Part shown: in pieces, positions 43,321 through 55,275 of the stretch
Layout: each line of letters begins with the position of its first letter
Position numbering within the stretch: the first letter of the stretch is position 1
Assembly: GCF_020283565.1 (NCBI RefSeq)
Contig: NC_060059.1
Span: forward strand, 11,973,501 to 12,037,500
Direction: 5' to 3'
DNA length: 64,000 bases
DNA from: Trifolium pratense
Lineage: Eukaryota > Streptophyta > Magnoliopsida > Fabales > Fabaceae
Notes under the pieces: model-generated
Databases searched by the model: none
What the model saw: only the letters and a program-made list of their open reading frames with translations
Told to the model about the DNA's origin: nothing
Made by a program: the position numbers and the translations under genes

Positions 43321-43624
43321 GTTGATTCAGGACAGATAAGAAATTATCAGTATACCATTCCTAGTTATTAATTTGTTTATCCACTAATACCAAAGAAGCG
43401 TGTTAATTAATGACAAGTTATAAGCGCTTATTGAAGAACAAAAATAAGTAATAAGCAAAATAATAAAAGACCTAAAAATATCAAGATAAAAGAAAATACT
43501 GTGAGTCTCAATTCATATATTGATCGGTTGCATCGACATAATTACAAAACAAAGTTGTATGTAGTGTTATGAACACTTCAAGAATGCAACAAAAAATAAA
43601 GAAGTCTTAAAACTAACTCAGTAA

Positions 43625-44036
43625 TTAATAATTTGTGAAAATCTTACTACAATGATTCATCAAATTCCTATACTTTAAGTCTATATACTCTTTAATTTGA
43701 AATTCATGTTGAACACTTTGCCGTGCATGTCATATGCAGTGACATATATTCCTTCTTCAACATCTTCACCTTCTTTTAACAATGGCAAGAAACGATCGAC
43801 CTATTGTTGTTGTAGATTCTTTCACAAATCTTTTTGCCACGAAAAGTTATTTTGAATTTTCTAATAACCTCCTTCTTTTGTAATAGGTTTTGCAACAAAA
43901 CTAGACCATCAGCTGCATCATGTTCATCAGGAGTGAAGACACTGACTTTGGTTTTTATCTTGAAAACTAGAGAACTTCTATGTTTCAAGTTGAGATTCTT
44001 GAAACTTTGATTCTTGCTTAATTTGGTTTCTTTCAT
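43625..44036 (-). pseudogene. B3-domain small protein, copy 3, frameshifted
   Basis: ATG at 44,036 gives 86 codons nearly identical to copy 2, ending SCHC-stop at 43,776. The other-frame continuation (VDRFLPLLKEGE..., GKVFNMNFKLK) runs towards 43,625, but a 2-base insertion in AGTATATAGAC disrupts it. It is divergent from F-box copy 4, mirroring the 9-11.5 kb arrangement. Confidence 0.6.
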
Positions 44037-44788
44037 GTTGTCTTGTGTAATGGGAGCGTGAACGGAATGGGTATTGGATAGCTTACTATTGAAGAATAAT
44101 GTGAAGACTAAGTTGCGATTCTTGAAATCTTGAATTTTGCCTAATTTGGTTTAATGGTTTAATACTTTAATGATGTATCTTGAGCGACAAACATTCAGTG
44201 TTACCTACTCTGAATAAAAGGATCAATATATATAATGGGTAAGAAACCCTAATTGTGCATTAAATGCAGTGCTTGCTGTTAAAAAGATAACAAAATCTAT
44301 TTACTTAGCTGTCAAGAATATCAAAATAATAAGTTTTTGACACAAATTTTTTTCTTCTATTTATCCATTTTTTTAATATAGACGCATTATCACAACTTTA
44401 TTTTTTTTACACACAGTATCACATTTGGATAAGGAATGGATCTAATTAAATGTGATAAATTTATTTTGACTTGCTTTAACAAGCTAAAAAAAAATCTTTT
44501 AGTTTGTTACCATTCCAGTAAAACAATAAAAAGTTTGTCACCGTAATAAATGCAGATGCTTTTTTTTTTTTGAAAATCCCCTTATTTTCATTAATCACAT
44601 ATCTTTTTAACTAATAAATCTTATCTTTTTAAAAGATATTTTAGTAGATATTGTTTGAGATTTATTTTAGGGTTCATATTTCAACTATATATGAGTGTAC
44701 CAAATATAGTTTCCCTCACTTCACACTTTCTAATCACACTTGCTGTTTTTAGTATTCTCACTTTGTTTTCTTTTTCCTTCTCAACAAC

Positions 44789-45954
44789 ATGGAAGTACCT
44801 CATGACATTGCTTTTGAGATATTCTCATGGCTACCGGCAAAAAGTATTTGTAAGTTCAATTCAACTTGCGAGACATTCTCTAAATTTTCACAAGAAACCA
44901 CTTTTAAAACAAAGCAAACTCGTAATTTGTTGCGGAAGGATGACACATGTTTCTTCATTCAACCCGAGAAAACAAGGCAAAAGTTCGAAAAAGAGTCGAG
45001 TTACATTCTTTACCTAAAGAGAAACAATCTTCTGGTGTTCCTAATAATGTTCTTACATTCCTATCAAATTCAGTTTCTGTCTTAGCTTCTTGTAATGGTT
45101 TGGTTCTTTGCCGCACCATTAATGATGACTCACTTGACTTGTTCATTTGTAACCCAATCACAAAGTCTCGGTCTTCGATTCCTATCCCAGAGTCACTTCA
45201 AATAAACGATAATTTTGCAAATATCAATATCATGTTAGACTGCTCCCGTAGCAACCTAGATGATTACTCGGTGCTTTTGTTTAAAGAGACAAATTTCAAG
45301 GAATGGTCACCAACTTACATATGCAATGTTTATCATGGAAAAGAAGGTGCATGGAAAACAATGGTAAATAGTTTTTCCCTCGGTGGAAGAGACATGAAAT
45401 TTGAAATGGCTGTGTTTCATAACAAAGCCATTCATGTTATCTCGGATAGTGCTATTTACTTTACGAAATCTAGTGCTTTTTATGATCCATATATAATGTC
45501 TTATAATCTGGAAAATGGCACATCAAGTTTGCTTAAGTTGCCAACAGAGGCGATAAAAGATTGTCATAACATGTGTAACATGAGCATATTCAATTGGGGT
45601 AAAGTGACAAGTTCCAATAGTTCCATTTGTTTGGTGAAATTAAGAGATTCTGTTTTTACAATTTGGATTTTAAAAGATTATAAGTCAAGTTCATGGGAAA
45701 AGCTTTTGGAAGTGAGAGTGGAAGCATTGGAATTGAAGGAGAAAAATCCTAATGTTACCGGGTTTACCATTATGAACGGTGATCTCTTAGTGTTTGCAAC
45801 GGAGAAAAATGTTTATAGTTGTGGTTTAGACAATGAGAAATCTACGAAGGTTGAAGAAATATGCCAACACAATTGTGGATCTAACACCCGTTTTATCGCA
45901 TACTCGGATACTCTTCCCTCGTGTGGGACTAATGCTGAAACTATGCCTTGTTAG
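44789..45954 (+). pseudogene. F-box protein, copy 4, one-base deletion
   Basis: The start and F-box match the intact copy. At about 44,987-44,992 one A is missing from the run GTTCGAAAAAAGAG, shifting the frame after codon 67 and giving a stop at 45,083. The downstream frame is open to TAG at 45,952. Otherwise 387 codons are preserved with few substitutions. Re-initiation could at most give a protein without an F-box. Confidence 0.85.
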
Positions 45955-46410
45955 GGGCTGATGTTGTATTGCTTTTCGCGGTCTGCTATTCATTTCCTCT
46001 AATGACTCAATTTAATACCTACCGAAATGGCTCTTTAAAGAAAGGCTCTATTCACAAGAAAATAATGAGAATTGCAACTATAGTTGTTATATTATATATG
46101 TTGCCAAGTTTAGTAAGTTGTTAGGGGATTTTTGAGAAGTTGTAACTTGTAACGTTTAATATAATTCAAGGCATTTAGTATTAATTTTGGATTTATTATT
46201 GGTTTTTGCTTTCATATAATAATCTCTCTTGATAATAGTTATTCAGCTTCCAATGTAAAAATATTATTCAACTTTTTTTTTAACTTGATTTTCTGTTTAG
46301 TGTCTTTTACTATATCACTTCTTATTTTCAAATTTTCTCTGGCTTCAAATATTAACCGAAATAAAGCACCGTGAATGCATAATGATGAAATCTTATATTT
46401 AACTGCCAAT

Positions 46411-47094
46411 ATTTTTTTTATAAGCAAAGATTAACATTAATAAAAGGGAGTACAAGGGATACTCAATCCCTTACAAAGCAAAACAAGTAATCATATGTTT
46501 TGGATACAAGTCAATGGATCTAAGCACCAAATAGAAAAGGAGATACAAGACTTATGCCCATACCGACCATTCACCCACGTCCAAGTAATAGCTTTGATGT
46601 CATCCAAAAATGAAGAAGCATTCGGAATGGCTCCATAAAAAATCACATTATTTCAAAGTTTCTAAATATTTCACGTTGTTGCCAACCATAACAAAATGAT
46701 TAATACATTCTTTTTTTTTCTTTCAAATTAATCATCTCGTCAAACAACTTAAAATGATTCCATCCATCAGCCCGTGCGGAATACTCTTTCCTATCCAACT
46801 ACACACCAATTCCCACATTCTTATACTAAAAGGACAATGAAAGAATAAGTGGGCACAATCTTCATGAGATAAAAAACAAAAGATGCAAGGTAAGTCACGC
46901 AGGTTAAGCAAAATACCTCTGCGATTGAGCGTCGACCTCGTAGGTAACCTTTTTAGAAATAACCACCAACCTAAAACCAAAACTTTGGACGGGGCATCAT
47001 TCCTCCAAAGATGTTTGATAGCAGTCAACACATTAGGATCTAAAACAGTTATCTGACTATTTTCACTTATCTAAAGCAGATGTATCTGGCAACC
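46411..47094 (-). pseudogene. LINE 3' fragment with zf-RVT domain, copy 2
   Basis: Nearly identical to 38,557-39,240 (offset 7,854 bases). The frame 46,732-47,031 differs by about one residue (VLVLGWW for VLVFGWW). It was copied with the surrounding duplication and did not arise by a second insertion. Confidence 0.75.
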
Positions 47095-47877
47095 ATTTCC
47101 ACTTATCAGGATAAAGCGGATGTAAAGAAAATATCGTTTAATGGTGATGATAAAGAAAAGAGTGTTGAGTCATGATTGTAATAAGAAAAGAATTGGATCT
47201 GCAATAGTTTTTTAGAATGAAATAATGAGAGAAGAAATTAAATTATTGGACAGAAAAAGATCGTTTAATGGTGCTAATAAAGAAAAGAGCGTTGAGTGAA
47301 AGTGTGTTTGTGATATTAGATTTTAAGGGAGAAGAAGCAAGAAGCAAAATCAAATATTTACGTGTTATGTTTTGTGGTGAGAGTTAAGTGTGTATTTATA
47401 TAGTGAATTGTCTCGAGTGAAACCGCTCGTTTGAAATTAAGGGACCAAAATCGCATAATTAGGAAACGTTGGGACAAAACTGCAATTTAGCCTAACAAAA
47501 GTTTTTTTTTTTTAGCAGCAAAAATCTTTTATTAACAAACTCACCATAACATAAGACAAGTACTTTTTATTTTTTTAATAACTACTCCTAAATATTTGGA
47601 ATTTACATGAGGATATGATAGATAAAATATAACCTTAAATTATCAAAACGACAAGTAATTTGAAATAATTTTTTTTTTCTAAAACAATAAGTAATTTGAA
47701 ACGGAGGGAGTAGTATGGTTTATATTCACTAAAATATACAAAATTTTTTAAGTCATAATAAATTATAAAAGGTAAAGTTGAATTTTACATAAAATTTACA
47801 TAAAATAACAAGGGTAAAAATGAAAGAAAAAATATAAGCTATAAGCTCATAAGCTAATTGAAATAGCGTCTGAAAAA
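47095..47877. other. spacer duplicated from 39.24-40.02 kb
   Basis: It holds the same relict promoter (ATG complement near 47,172-47,174), repeat terminus (47,505-47,565) and Stowaway-like end as the first copy. No gene is supported. Confidence 0.5.
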
Positions 47878-48006
47878 TACTCTCTCCGTCCCAAAATATA
47901 AGCAAAAATGAGTCAAAGAAATTTGATGTATTTGGTTAAAGATTTGGACCAAATACATTCACTTTTGTTGACAATTTTTTGCTTATATTTTGGGACAGAG
48001 GAAGTA
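47878..48006. mobile_element. Stowaway-like MITE, copy 3
   Basis: Second copy of the 40,025-40,153 element, TA-flanked. Its right end has drifted (GGGACAGAGGAAG). Confidence 0.75.
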
Positions 48007-48221
48007 AGCTTTAAGCTAGTAAAATAAGTTATAAGCTAACTTATTTGTGCTTTCCATACAGAGCCTATGAGCTTATAGCTTATATATATTTTTTCCAATT
48101 TTACCCATATCATCTTACTTGAAAAAAATTAAATATTAATTAAATACTAATTCAATCGTTAATTTTACCAAACAATACAAATTTAATCAGTTAGCTTATT
48201 CGCTATAAGTTAAAAACTAAT

Positions 48222-49222
48222 GACTTTAATGCACTTTTGATCCCCCTATTTTGAAAAATCTGAAGTTTTGATCCCCTATTTTAAAAGCCAACTTTTTGAT
48301 CCCCCTATTTTGAAAAATCTGAGCTTTTGACCCCCCCTATTTTAAAAGTCAACTTTTTGATCCCCTATTTTGAAAAACCCAAAGTTTTGATCCTCCTATT
48401 TTAAATTTTTTGAATTTAGTCCACAAACTTAATTTGGTCAAATTTTTTGCTGATGTGTCCTCAAACCTAATTTTAATCCATGATGACAAAACGTTTCCAT
48501 GTCTTTAATTTTTTTGCATCAAATATTTTAAAAGTATTAAACAATAGAATAATTAATTAATAATAATTTAAAAAATCAATAAAATTAACCTATATATATA
48601 TATAGATATATATAAAATAAAAAATTAGTAAATTACTCAAAAAAAGTTAACGATTTAGAACAAAGTCAATGAACGATTGAGAGAGAGCGAACAAAGACGA
48701 AGGATGTTAACACGAGCGTGATTATTCGTGTTTCTGATTTCTCTGAGTGTCATGATTGGGAACCAGCGTTTGCTTTTGTGACTTCTTTGAGTAATTTATT
48801 GATTTTTAGTTATATAATAATGTAAAGAGTTTTAATTTAGTTTTTTTTTATCAATTAATTTAGTTAATATTATATAATGTAAAGAGGTTTATTTTTTTAT
48901 AATTATTATTAATTATTTTAATACTTTTAAAATATTTTATTTTAAAAAATATTAATGACATGGAAATATTTTGTCAACATGAAAACTGCCACGTCATTAA
49001 TGAGCTTGACACATCGGCAAAAGTCTTACAAAATTGAGTTGGGGGACTAAAATGGGGATCAAAAGTTCAGATTTTTCAAAATAGAGGATAAAAAAGTTGG
49101 CTTTTAAAATAGGGGATCAAAAGTTCAGATTTTTCAAAATAGGGGATCAAAAAATTAGTTTTTAAAGTAGGGGATGAAAAATTCAGTTTTTCAAAATAGG
49201 GAATCAAAAGTGTATTAAAACC
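48222..49222. mobile_element. foldback/Mutator-type element with GATCCCC(C)TATTTT repeats
   Basis: The left 190 bases repeat TTTTGATCCCCCTATTTTGA about five times. The right 190 bases carry the inverted set (AAAATAGGGGATCAAAAG). The outer ends GACTTTAATGCACTTTTG and, complemented, GGTTTTAATACACTTTTG match. Flanks AAAAACTAAT and AAAAATAAT look like a roughly 9-bp target duplication. Sequence at about 33,262 (AAAAACTAATTTATAAA) resembles the empty site. The interior is AT-rich with no transposase. Confidence 0.65.
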
Positions 49223-49315
49223 AAAAATAATTTATAAAATATCCGATATAAGCTAGCTTATTAGCTATCCGCCGAACAAACATAAACTTAATGAACATGG
49301 CATACTAGTAATAAA

Positions 49316-49723
49316 ATGGAAGTTGAAGGACTTTTGGTAGATGAGGGTGAGCCCTTTAGCACATAGTCTAGTAAGAAGAAAGGAAGTGAGAGCAATTCCT
49401 TCCCCTTCCTCTTCTATCTCAACATGAACAATTAGAAACAACTCTCAAATCATTAGCACCATTGATCAAAGAAATAGATGAATATAACAAGAAACTCGAT
49501 CGGAGATATTCTTTGAGCTTGATTTGAGAGCTCAAGATATGAGAGGATTGAATTAAGAGGTGTTTGTTTGCCACCTCAACCACCTGGTTTTACTGTTGGA
49601 TTGGATGGTCCTTTGAATGAGTTGAAGATGAGGTTAGTGTTTCTGTTGTTACTGTTACTGGTTCTGCTGGTTCGGGGAAGTCGACGTTGGCTAAAAGGTT
49701 TTGTTTGGATGAACAAGTTAAAG
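49316..49723 (+). pseudogene. RPW8-type CC-NLR fragment, copy 2 (best preserved)
   Basis: ATG at 49,316 has early stops, but 49,426-49,503 encodes EQLETTLKSLAPLIKEI and DEYNKKLDR, characteristic of the RPW8-type coiled coil. Further on are LPPQPPGFTVGLDGPLNELK and, in another frame, SVVTVTGSAGSGKSTLAKRF, the NB-ARC P-loop (GSAGSGKS intact). A GT donor follows at 49,724. Most of the coiled coil (about residues 45-110) is deleted, and a small deletion before DEVSV shifts the frame. No LRR region follows. The class (helper NLR of ADR1/NRG1 type) is inferred from these motifs. Confidence 0.75.
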
Positions 49724-50120
49724 GTATGATTTTGTCTCTCTTTCCATTTAGCTTTTTATTGCTTTCTTTTGTGAAATTAGTTTAATATATGATATGTCAC
49801 ACTTTAGAGGAAGTTATTATCATGAAATTAATTTAATACATGCCCCATCCAAGTTTTTATTTTGTTGTGTGTATCAAGTGACAAACACACACAACTGCGA
49901 GGTCCTGGGTGAGTGTCCGGCCTAACAATTTGTCAGTTGAGCTAGGATTTATGAACTGCCCCATCCATGTTTTAGATCCTACACTTTTCGACAACCGAGC
50001 AAGCTACAACATTCAACCGAGTTGGTACATTAGCAACTTACAATCAAGGATAATTGAATTAATAGCAGTCCAGCAAAAATACACAAATTGTAATTCAAGC
50101 ACTTGAAAACAGTGGCTGCA
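49724..50120. other. unassigned sequence after the NLR fragment
   Basis: Starts like an NLR intron (GTATGATTTTG) and contains a GACAAACACACACAACTGCG stretch followed by a short frame that I do not recognise. It may be part of LINE debris that continues downstream. Confidence 0.3.
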
Positions 50121-50129
50121 TTAGATGAA

Positions 50130-50430
50130 ATTGTCACTCTTTGAAGGTTGAGATTTATGGCAGCTTGAAGGCACCATCGAGCTCCTAAAGCTTCGGCCAG
50201 AAGGGGATTTACTTCAATAGCTTCTAACTTGCACGCTCAGAGTTCAACAACTCCGATTCTGTCATAGATAACGATTCCCCAGTCTGTAAGACCTTTTCAG
50301 TCAAACAGCCTGCATCCACAAAAAGATTGTAATCTGTGGCACTTCCAGCTTCCAACTTGCACAATTTGCTTGGTTTGGTAGCCATTTATCTTGCAAAATT
50401 CGGACATTTTGCCAATTTCCAATACTCCAA
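50130..50430 (-). pseudogene. RNase H-like remnant of a LINE
   Basis: Across several frames on the minus strand: DYNLFVDAGCL, then GIVIYDRIGVVELCACKLEA, then NPLLAEALGARWCLQAAINL and VTISSNAATVFKCLN. The order VDAG, GxVxxD, AEALGARW and a late SSNA (usually ESD) is that of the RNase H domain at the C-terminus of plant LINEs. Multiple frameshifts make it dead. Confidence 0.5.
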
Positions 50431-50875
50431 CACGCTCCTTTATTCACGTCTCAACCTTCGTCCTTCTCCCATTAATTAAGGTTGCAACAAATCAGAGTAT
50501 AGAAGAAGGAATTAAAGGACCCCTGAATTTGCAGGGACTATTCTAGTGAGTCCTCCTATGGTGAACAAAAAGATGAACCCTACAGCAAATAACATGACTG
50601 TTTTGTATTGTATCTGACTTGAAGTTGGAATCTAAAAGAGGCGAGTTCCTTTAGATAGCTCACTTACCATGTTATGAATTAGACTGGGTTTTGGGTAGTT
50701 TAAACACTAAAACAATTTTCATAGGATTAGTGTTGTTATATTTGATGAGAATTAGTATCCATTAGCTTCTCTCAATGACTTATTTGATGCATGTCAATCA
50801 ATTTATGTTTAGTGTTTTTTTCCCTTTGTTATGCTGTTAAGTTATGGCTAACATGATCTTCATTGCATCTAGAGT

Positions 50876-51190
50876 AGTGTTGGAATTGGACCAGATTAAT
50901 TAGATAACATTGCAGAAAACTGTGCAGGAAAACACAGCAGCAGTTCCTGCACCTAGAGCACAGACACCCGTGTGTGTCCCCTGCTCCTGCGCTTAAAGTG
51001 CAGCCAGTGCGTTTAAAGTGCCTTTGACAGCCCTATTTTACCCTGTTATGTGTTTTTGGACGCTTTTGGGACACCGTAATGTCCCTAATGGACTAAGAAT
51101 AATTAGGAATGAAAAATGTAGCTGTTAGTTTAACCAATTGCATAAGTTTGGGTAGAGAAAACAAATAGAATACTTTGGATTAGATGTAAT
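50876..51190 (+). repeat. dispersed repeat R1, copy 6
   Basis: TGTTGGAATTGGACCAG to the TTAGATGTAATATAAGTTAA phrase. It is preceded by repeat tail (50,450-50,875) lacking the micro-LINE insert. Confidence 0.6.
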
Positions 51191-51814
51191 ATAAGTTAAT
51201 TCAGGACAGATAAGAAATTGTGAAGTTGATCTTGAAATGTAGCAGACTTTGGACCACAAGGCACCAGAAAGACTCTCTTATGTAGGGGTCGGAGCTGGAT
51301 TGGAATTCTACATAGAATTTCACGCAACCGACAAGATGAGGTATGACCATACGCTTTAGCCCTGATATGATAGGGAATTTAGCCGGGTATGTAAGGGAAT
51401 AGATGTTAGTACCACCCTAGGATAGGTGGGACTCACTGAGGCTTTATGTCTCATCCCAATCCCTTTTATTTTTTACAAATAAGAGGATTAAATGAGTCAG
51501 GGGTAAGAAGAGCTAAAGATTGAAGATGAAAGATTTTATTATATCAGTTCCTTCCTAGTTTTGTTTAGATTTGCCTGTTAGATATGTCTGATAAGTATTT
51601 TCCGCTAAGTAATGGAATTTTCATGACGATCCAATTGTATATATATTCCTGTCGATATTCTAGACATTTGACGTGGCGTGTTATAGTTAGAGAAGTCAAA
51701 TTTCTTTGTGTTGAGAAATCAAGGGTATAATCAGTTTGACAGTTAATACCTTAGTGATTGTAATCAGTTGGATTATAGTGAAAATTATTCAATATGAAGG
51801 TATTGGACGTATTC
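51191..51814. other. unassigned non-coding sequence
   Basis: Moderately GC-balanced text (ACCCTAGGATAGGTGGGACT, CTTTATGTCTCATCCC) unlike the rest of the window, without an open frame. It reads like LTR retrotransposon sequence, but I found no matched ends. Confidence 0.3.
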
Positions 51815-51965
51815 ACCAACTTTAAACGCACTGGCTGCACTTTAAGCGCAGGAGCAGGGGACACACACTGGTGTCTGCGCTCTAGGCGCAAGAGCTGCTG
51901 CTGTGTTTTCCTGCACAGTTTTCTACAATGTTATCTAATTAATCCGGTCCAATTCCAACACTACT
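51815..51965 (-). repeat. dispersed repeat R1, copy 7 (truncated)
   Basis: Only the part from the GCGCACTGGCTGC-like region to CCGGTCCAATTCCAACAC remains. This is the outer edge of the B/C inverted repeat: it mirrors 34,137-34,270. Confidence 0.6.
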
Positions 51966-52239
51966 CTAGATGCAATGAAGATCATGTTAGCTATAACTTA
52001 ACAGCATAACAAAGGGAAAAAAAACACTAAACATAAATATGCATCAAATAAGTGATTGAGAGAAGCTAATGGATACTAATTCTCATCAAATATAACAACA
52101 CTAATCATATGAAAATTGTTTTAGTTTTAAAACTACCCAAAACCCAGTCTAATTCATAACATGGTAAGGTAGCTATCTAAAGGAACTCACCTCTTTTAGA
52201 TTCCAAAAGAAAGCAATAAAAAGCTAAATGGAAAGAGAG

Positions 52240-52716
52240 ACAAAATCATACCTTTAACTTGTTCATCCCAACAAAACCTTTTAGCCAACGTCGACTTCCC
52301 CGAACAGTAACAACAGAAACACTAACCTCATCTTCAACTCATTCAAAGGATCATCCAATTCAAACACCACTTCTAAATTCAGCTCTAAACGTACTCCTTA
52401 ATCTCCACAAGTGTTTCCAACCCATTTCTCATATCTTGAGCTCTCAAATCAAGCTCAAAGAATCTCTCCATCCAATGCTTCAAGAAGTAACAACAATTCC
52501 ACCACTTGATTTGTTCTTTATCAGAACATTTAAGAACAAGTTCTTTTCCCTCTTTCATTTGCTTGATCGATCAATCGATCGAGTTTCTTTGATCACTGGT
52601 GCTAATGATTTGAGACTTGTTTCTAATTGTTCATGTTGAGATAGAAGAAGAGGAAGGGTCTTCTTACTAGACTATGTGCTAAACGGCTCACTCATCTACC
52701 AAAGCTCCTCCAACTT
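52240..52716 (-). pseudogene. RPW8-type CC-NLR fragment, copy 3 (mirror of copy 1)
   Basis: Reverse complement of 33,368-33,844 with only a few differences, the same damaged P-loop and the same stops. It belongs to the large inverted repeat, so it is not an independent NLR. Confidence 0.65.
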
Positions 52717-53301
52717 CCATTTTATTACTAGTTACTAGTACTAGTACTAGTATACCATGTTTTTATTCGGTAAAAAGTAGAGGATAGTTAATATATTGTT
52801 TATAAATTAGTTTTTAAAGTTAGCTGATTAAATTTGTATTGTTTCGTAAAATTAACGATTGAATTAATATTTAATTTTTTTTTAAGTAAGATGATACGAG
52901 TAAAATTGAAAAAAAATATGATAAGTTATAAGCTCATAGACTCTGTTTGGAAAGCACAGTAAGTTAACTTATAGCTTATTTTACTAGCTTATAGCTTATT
53001 TTTCATACGCTATTTCAATTAACTTATGATCTTATAGCTTATATTTTTTCTTTCATTTTTACCCTTGTTATTTTATATAAAATTCAACTTTACCTTTTAT
53101 AATTGATTATGACTTAAAAAATAACCTGTATATTTTAGTGAATATAAATCATACTATTTTTTTAATAAATTATGATTAATACCCATATAGCAATTTTTTA
53201 ATTATCTATCAATAACCATATAGCAATTTTTAGGTGAATAGTTGAGTTTTTTATTTACGTTGTTTATCGTAAAAAAATAAATTATGCTGCTTATGGTACA
53301 C

Positions 53302-53346
<45 letters not shown>

Positions 53347-54248
53347 TACTAGGGCCAGACTGGGCACGTTCCGCGTTTGTCTGCGTTTCACGTTTGTCTA
53401 TGTCTATTATGCAAACTTATGTCAAAAAAAAATATATATGTCTTATGTAAAAATTAGTTTAATAACATAAATAATATAGTATATTAGAACATTTAATTTT
53501 TAAATTCTAAGTAAGTGAAATATTAATTTGATATATATTTTATTATGAATTAACAATACCCTTTTATGTCATTTTACATTTATCAGCTAGTTAAACCGCT
53601 AATTTTATCAAATACTTCAATTAGTTTATTAGCTAAAATAATCGGTCATCAGCTAGCTTATCAACTGACTGCTATTTTTACCAAATATAGCCATTGATTT
53701 GATAAATAACTCATTGGTGCCATTGATTAACAAAAATTTCCCCTTTCCTATTTTTTTTTAAATATATTTGTTTTGCTTCTTCTTTTACATCAATTTTTTA
53801 TTTATGTACTTATTTTTAATAGATTATGTAATGTAGGTGTATAATGCCCTTACTACATTAACCGGAAAGAAAACTTGTAGGGTTTGTTTGATAACCTGAA
53901 TAAGAGACAAGATATGATAACCGTTTCATTTTGGACATGAGATCTAGATGATATAGGTTGGTAGTAAGTCATTTAGTAAGGATTGTTGGTGGTGGTACCC
54001 CATTGTGAAGAGGGGTCCAATGGTCAACTCATTCATTTTATCAACATGCGGTCATTATAAACATAATAAATCCTGCTGTCACATGAATAAATGGCAAAAC
54101 CAGCTGAAACAGTAAATTTCTTTTCATTTCTGAGAATATACAGTGTCTCTTATCGTTGCCGAAATAACAAACAAGCAAAAATGTAATGCAGAGAAATCTC
54201 AACCACCGCTTACAACAATGTCTGTTACAACAGAACAAAATGAATGGC
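52717..54248. other. mirror of the 31.8-33.4 kb intergenic sequence
   Basis: Reverse complement of the region downstream of copy B, including the ATT array at about 53,305-53,345 and the repeat terminus at 53,340-53,430. Confidence 0.65.
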
Positions 54249-55275
54249 TTACGATCTTCTTTCCAACCTCCTTTCGCTAGATCTTCTCTCCTCTGCCTCT
54301 CGTCGTTTTTGCTGCCTGTTCAAGAACATAAACGATGGCAATTAATTAGCTTAGTAGTAGCTAAAAAATTACTCCTAACTTTATGAAGTAACATTGACAA
54401 CAAACAAGGAACAGAATATGTCAATAATCCATTGAAGTGAAACTGTTTAACTTGTCTTGGGTGCATTAAGAATATTGCAACAAGTATTGATGTCAGCTTA
54501 AAACTTTTGAAAGAGTACATAGCTGAAACGTGAATCACAAACTTGGTTTATATTCTAGCTTTCTTTAAGTACATGTGAAGTATTAAAAGGATAACAGGCA
54601 AAACATACTTTGAAATGTCTCAAGAACACGTGCCAAACTAAAATCAAATCTTAGAAATTGAAAGCACGACCAAAATCAAAAGAGAAATAAAATGCACAAA
54701 GAAGTTCAAGGTAGTTGACCAACTTACGCAAATTGCATGTATCCACCGCCAGCATTAGCAGCAGATAAAATTGCTGCATGAGACCCAGCTGTAGATACAG
54801 AATCCTGCCCCACAGAGGGCAGAGGATTTTTTCGATCACCATCCACCTGTCATTCACTAGAATTTAGTAAGCACAATGATGACGATCACAGAAGTTGCGT
54901 TCACGTTCTGTTTAGATATAAATACCTTGTCCCATTTAGATTTTTTGTTCTGTCTACCATCCCGATTAATAGAATCAGCTGCAGGAGGCACCAGATGCAA
55001 ACCACCTGTAGAAGCAGCAGAGCCACCTATGCAAAAAGTCAACATAGAAGTGCCATAAGAATATAACATAATATATTGAAAAATGACTTCTTAAAAAAGT
55101 TTCAGCACTGCACAAATAAACTAAGTGGTTTCCAAACCTGTAACAGGCATGCTGATCCTGGGAGCACCAAGCATAATTCCTGGTTGCGTACCCCCAGAAG
55201 TAAAATCAACCTTCTGGTTTTGGGCTTTCTTCTTCTCTTGCTCTTTCCTATCACTTTCCCGCCTCATATCAGCTT
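54249..55275 (-). pseudogene. SAP30BP-like copy C, exons 5-8
   Basis: Minus-strand exons 5 (55,275-55,138), 6 (55,026-54,926), 7 (54,846-54,728) and 8 (54,315-54,249) are all open with intact splice sites, and the stop is at 54,249-54,251. Intron 4 sequence continues to about 55,502. There the homology ends at the word AAGA and turns into a plus-strand copy of exon 4. Exon 6 has Ala for the Val of copy B (GCAGCTGAT), a variant shared with the plus-strand piece next door. Confidence 0.85.

Noticed and set aside
51794..52009. Cys-rich small protein (also at 34.1 kb)
   Set aside because: It is a translation of repeat R1 and the adjoining tail; R1 has no consistent open frame among its seven copies.
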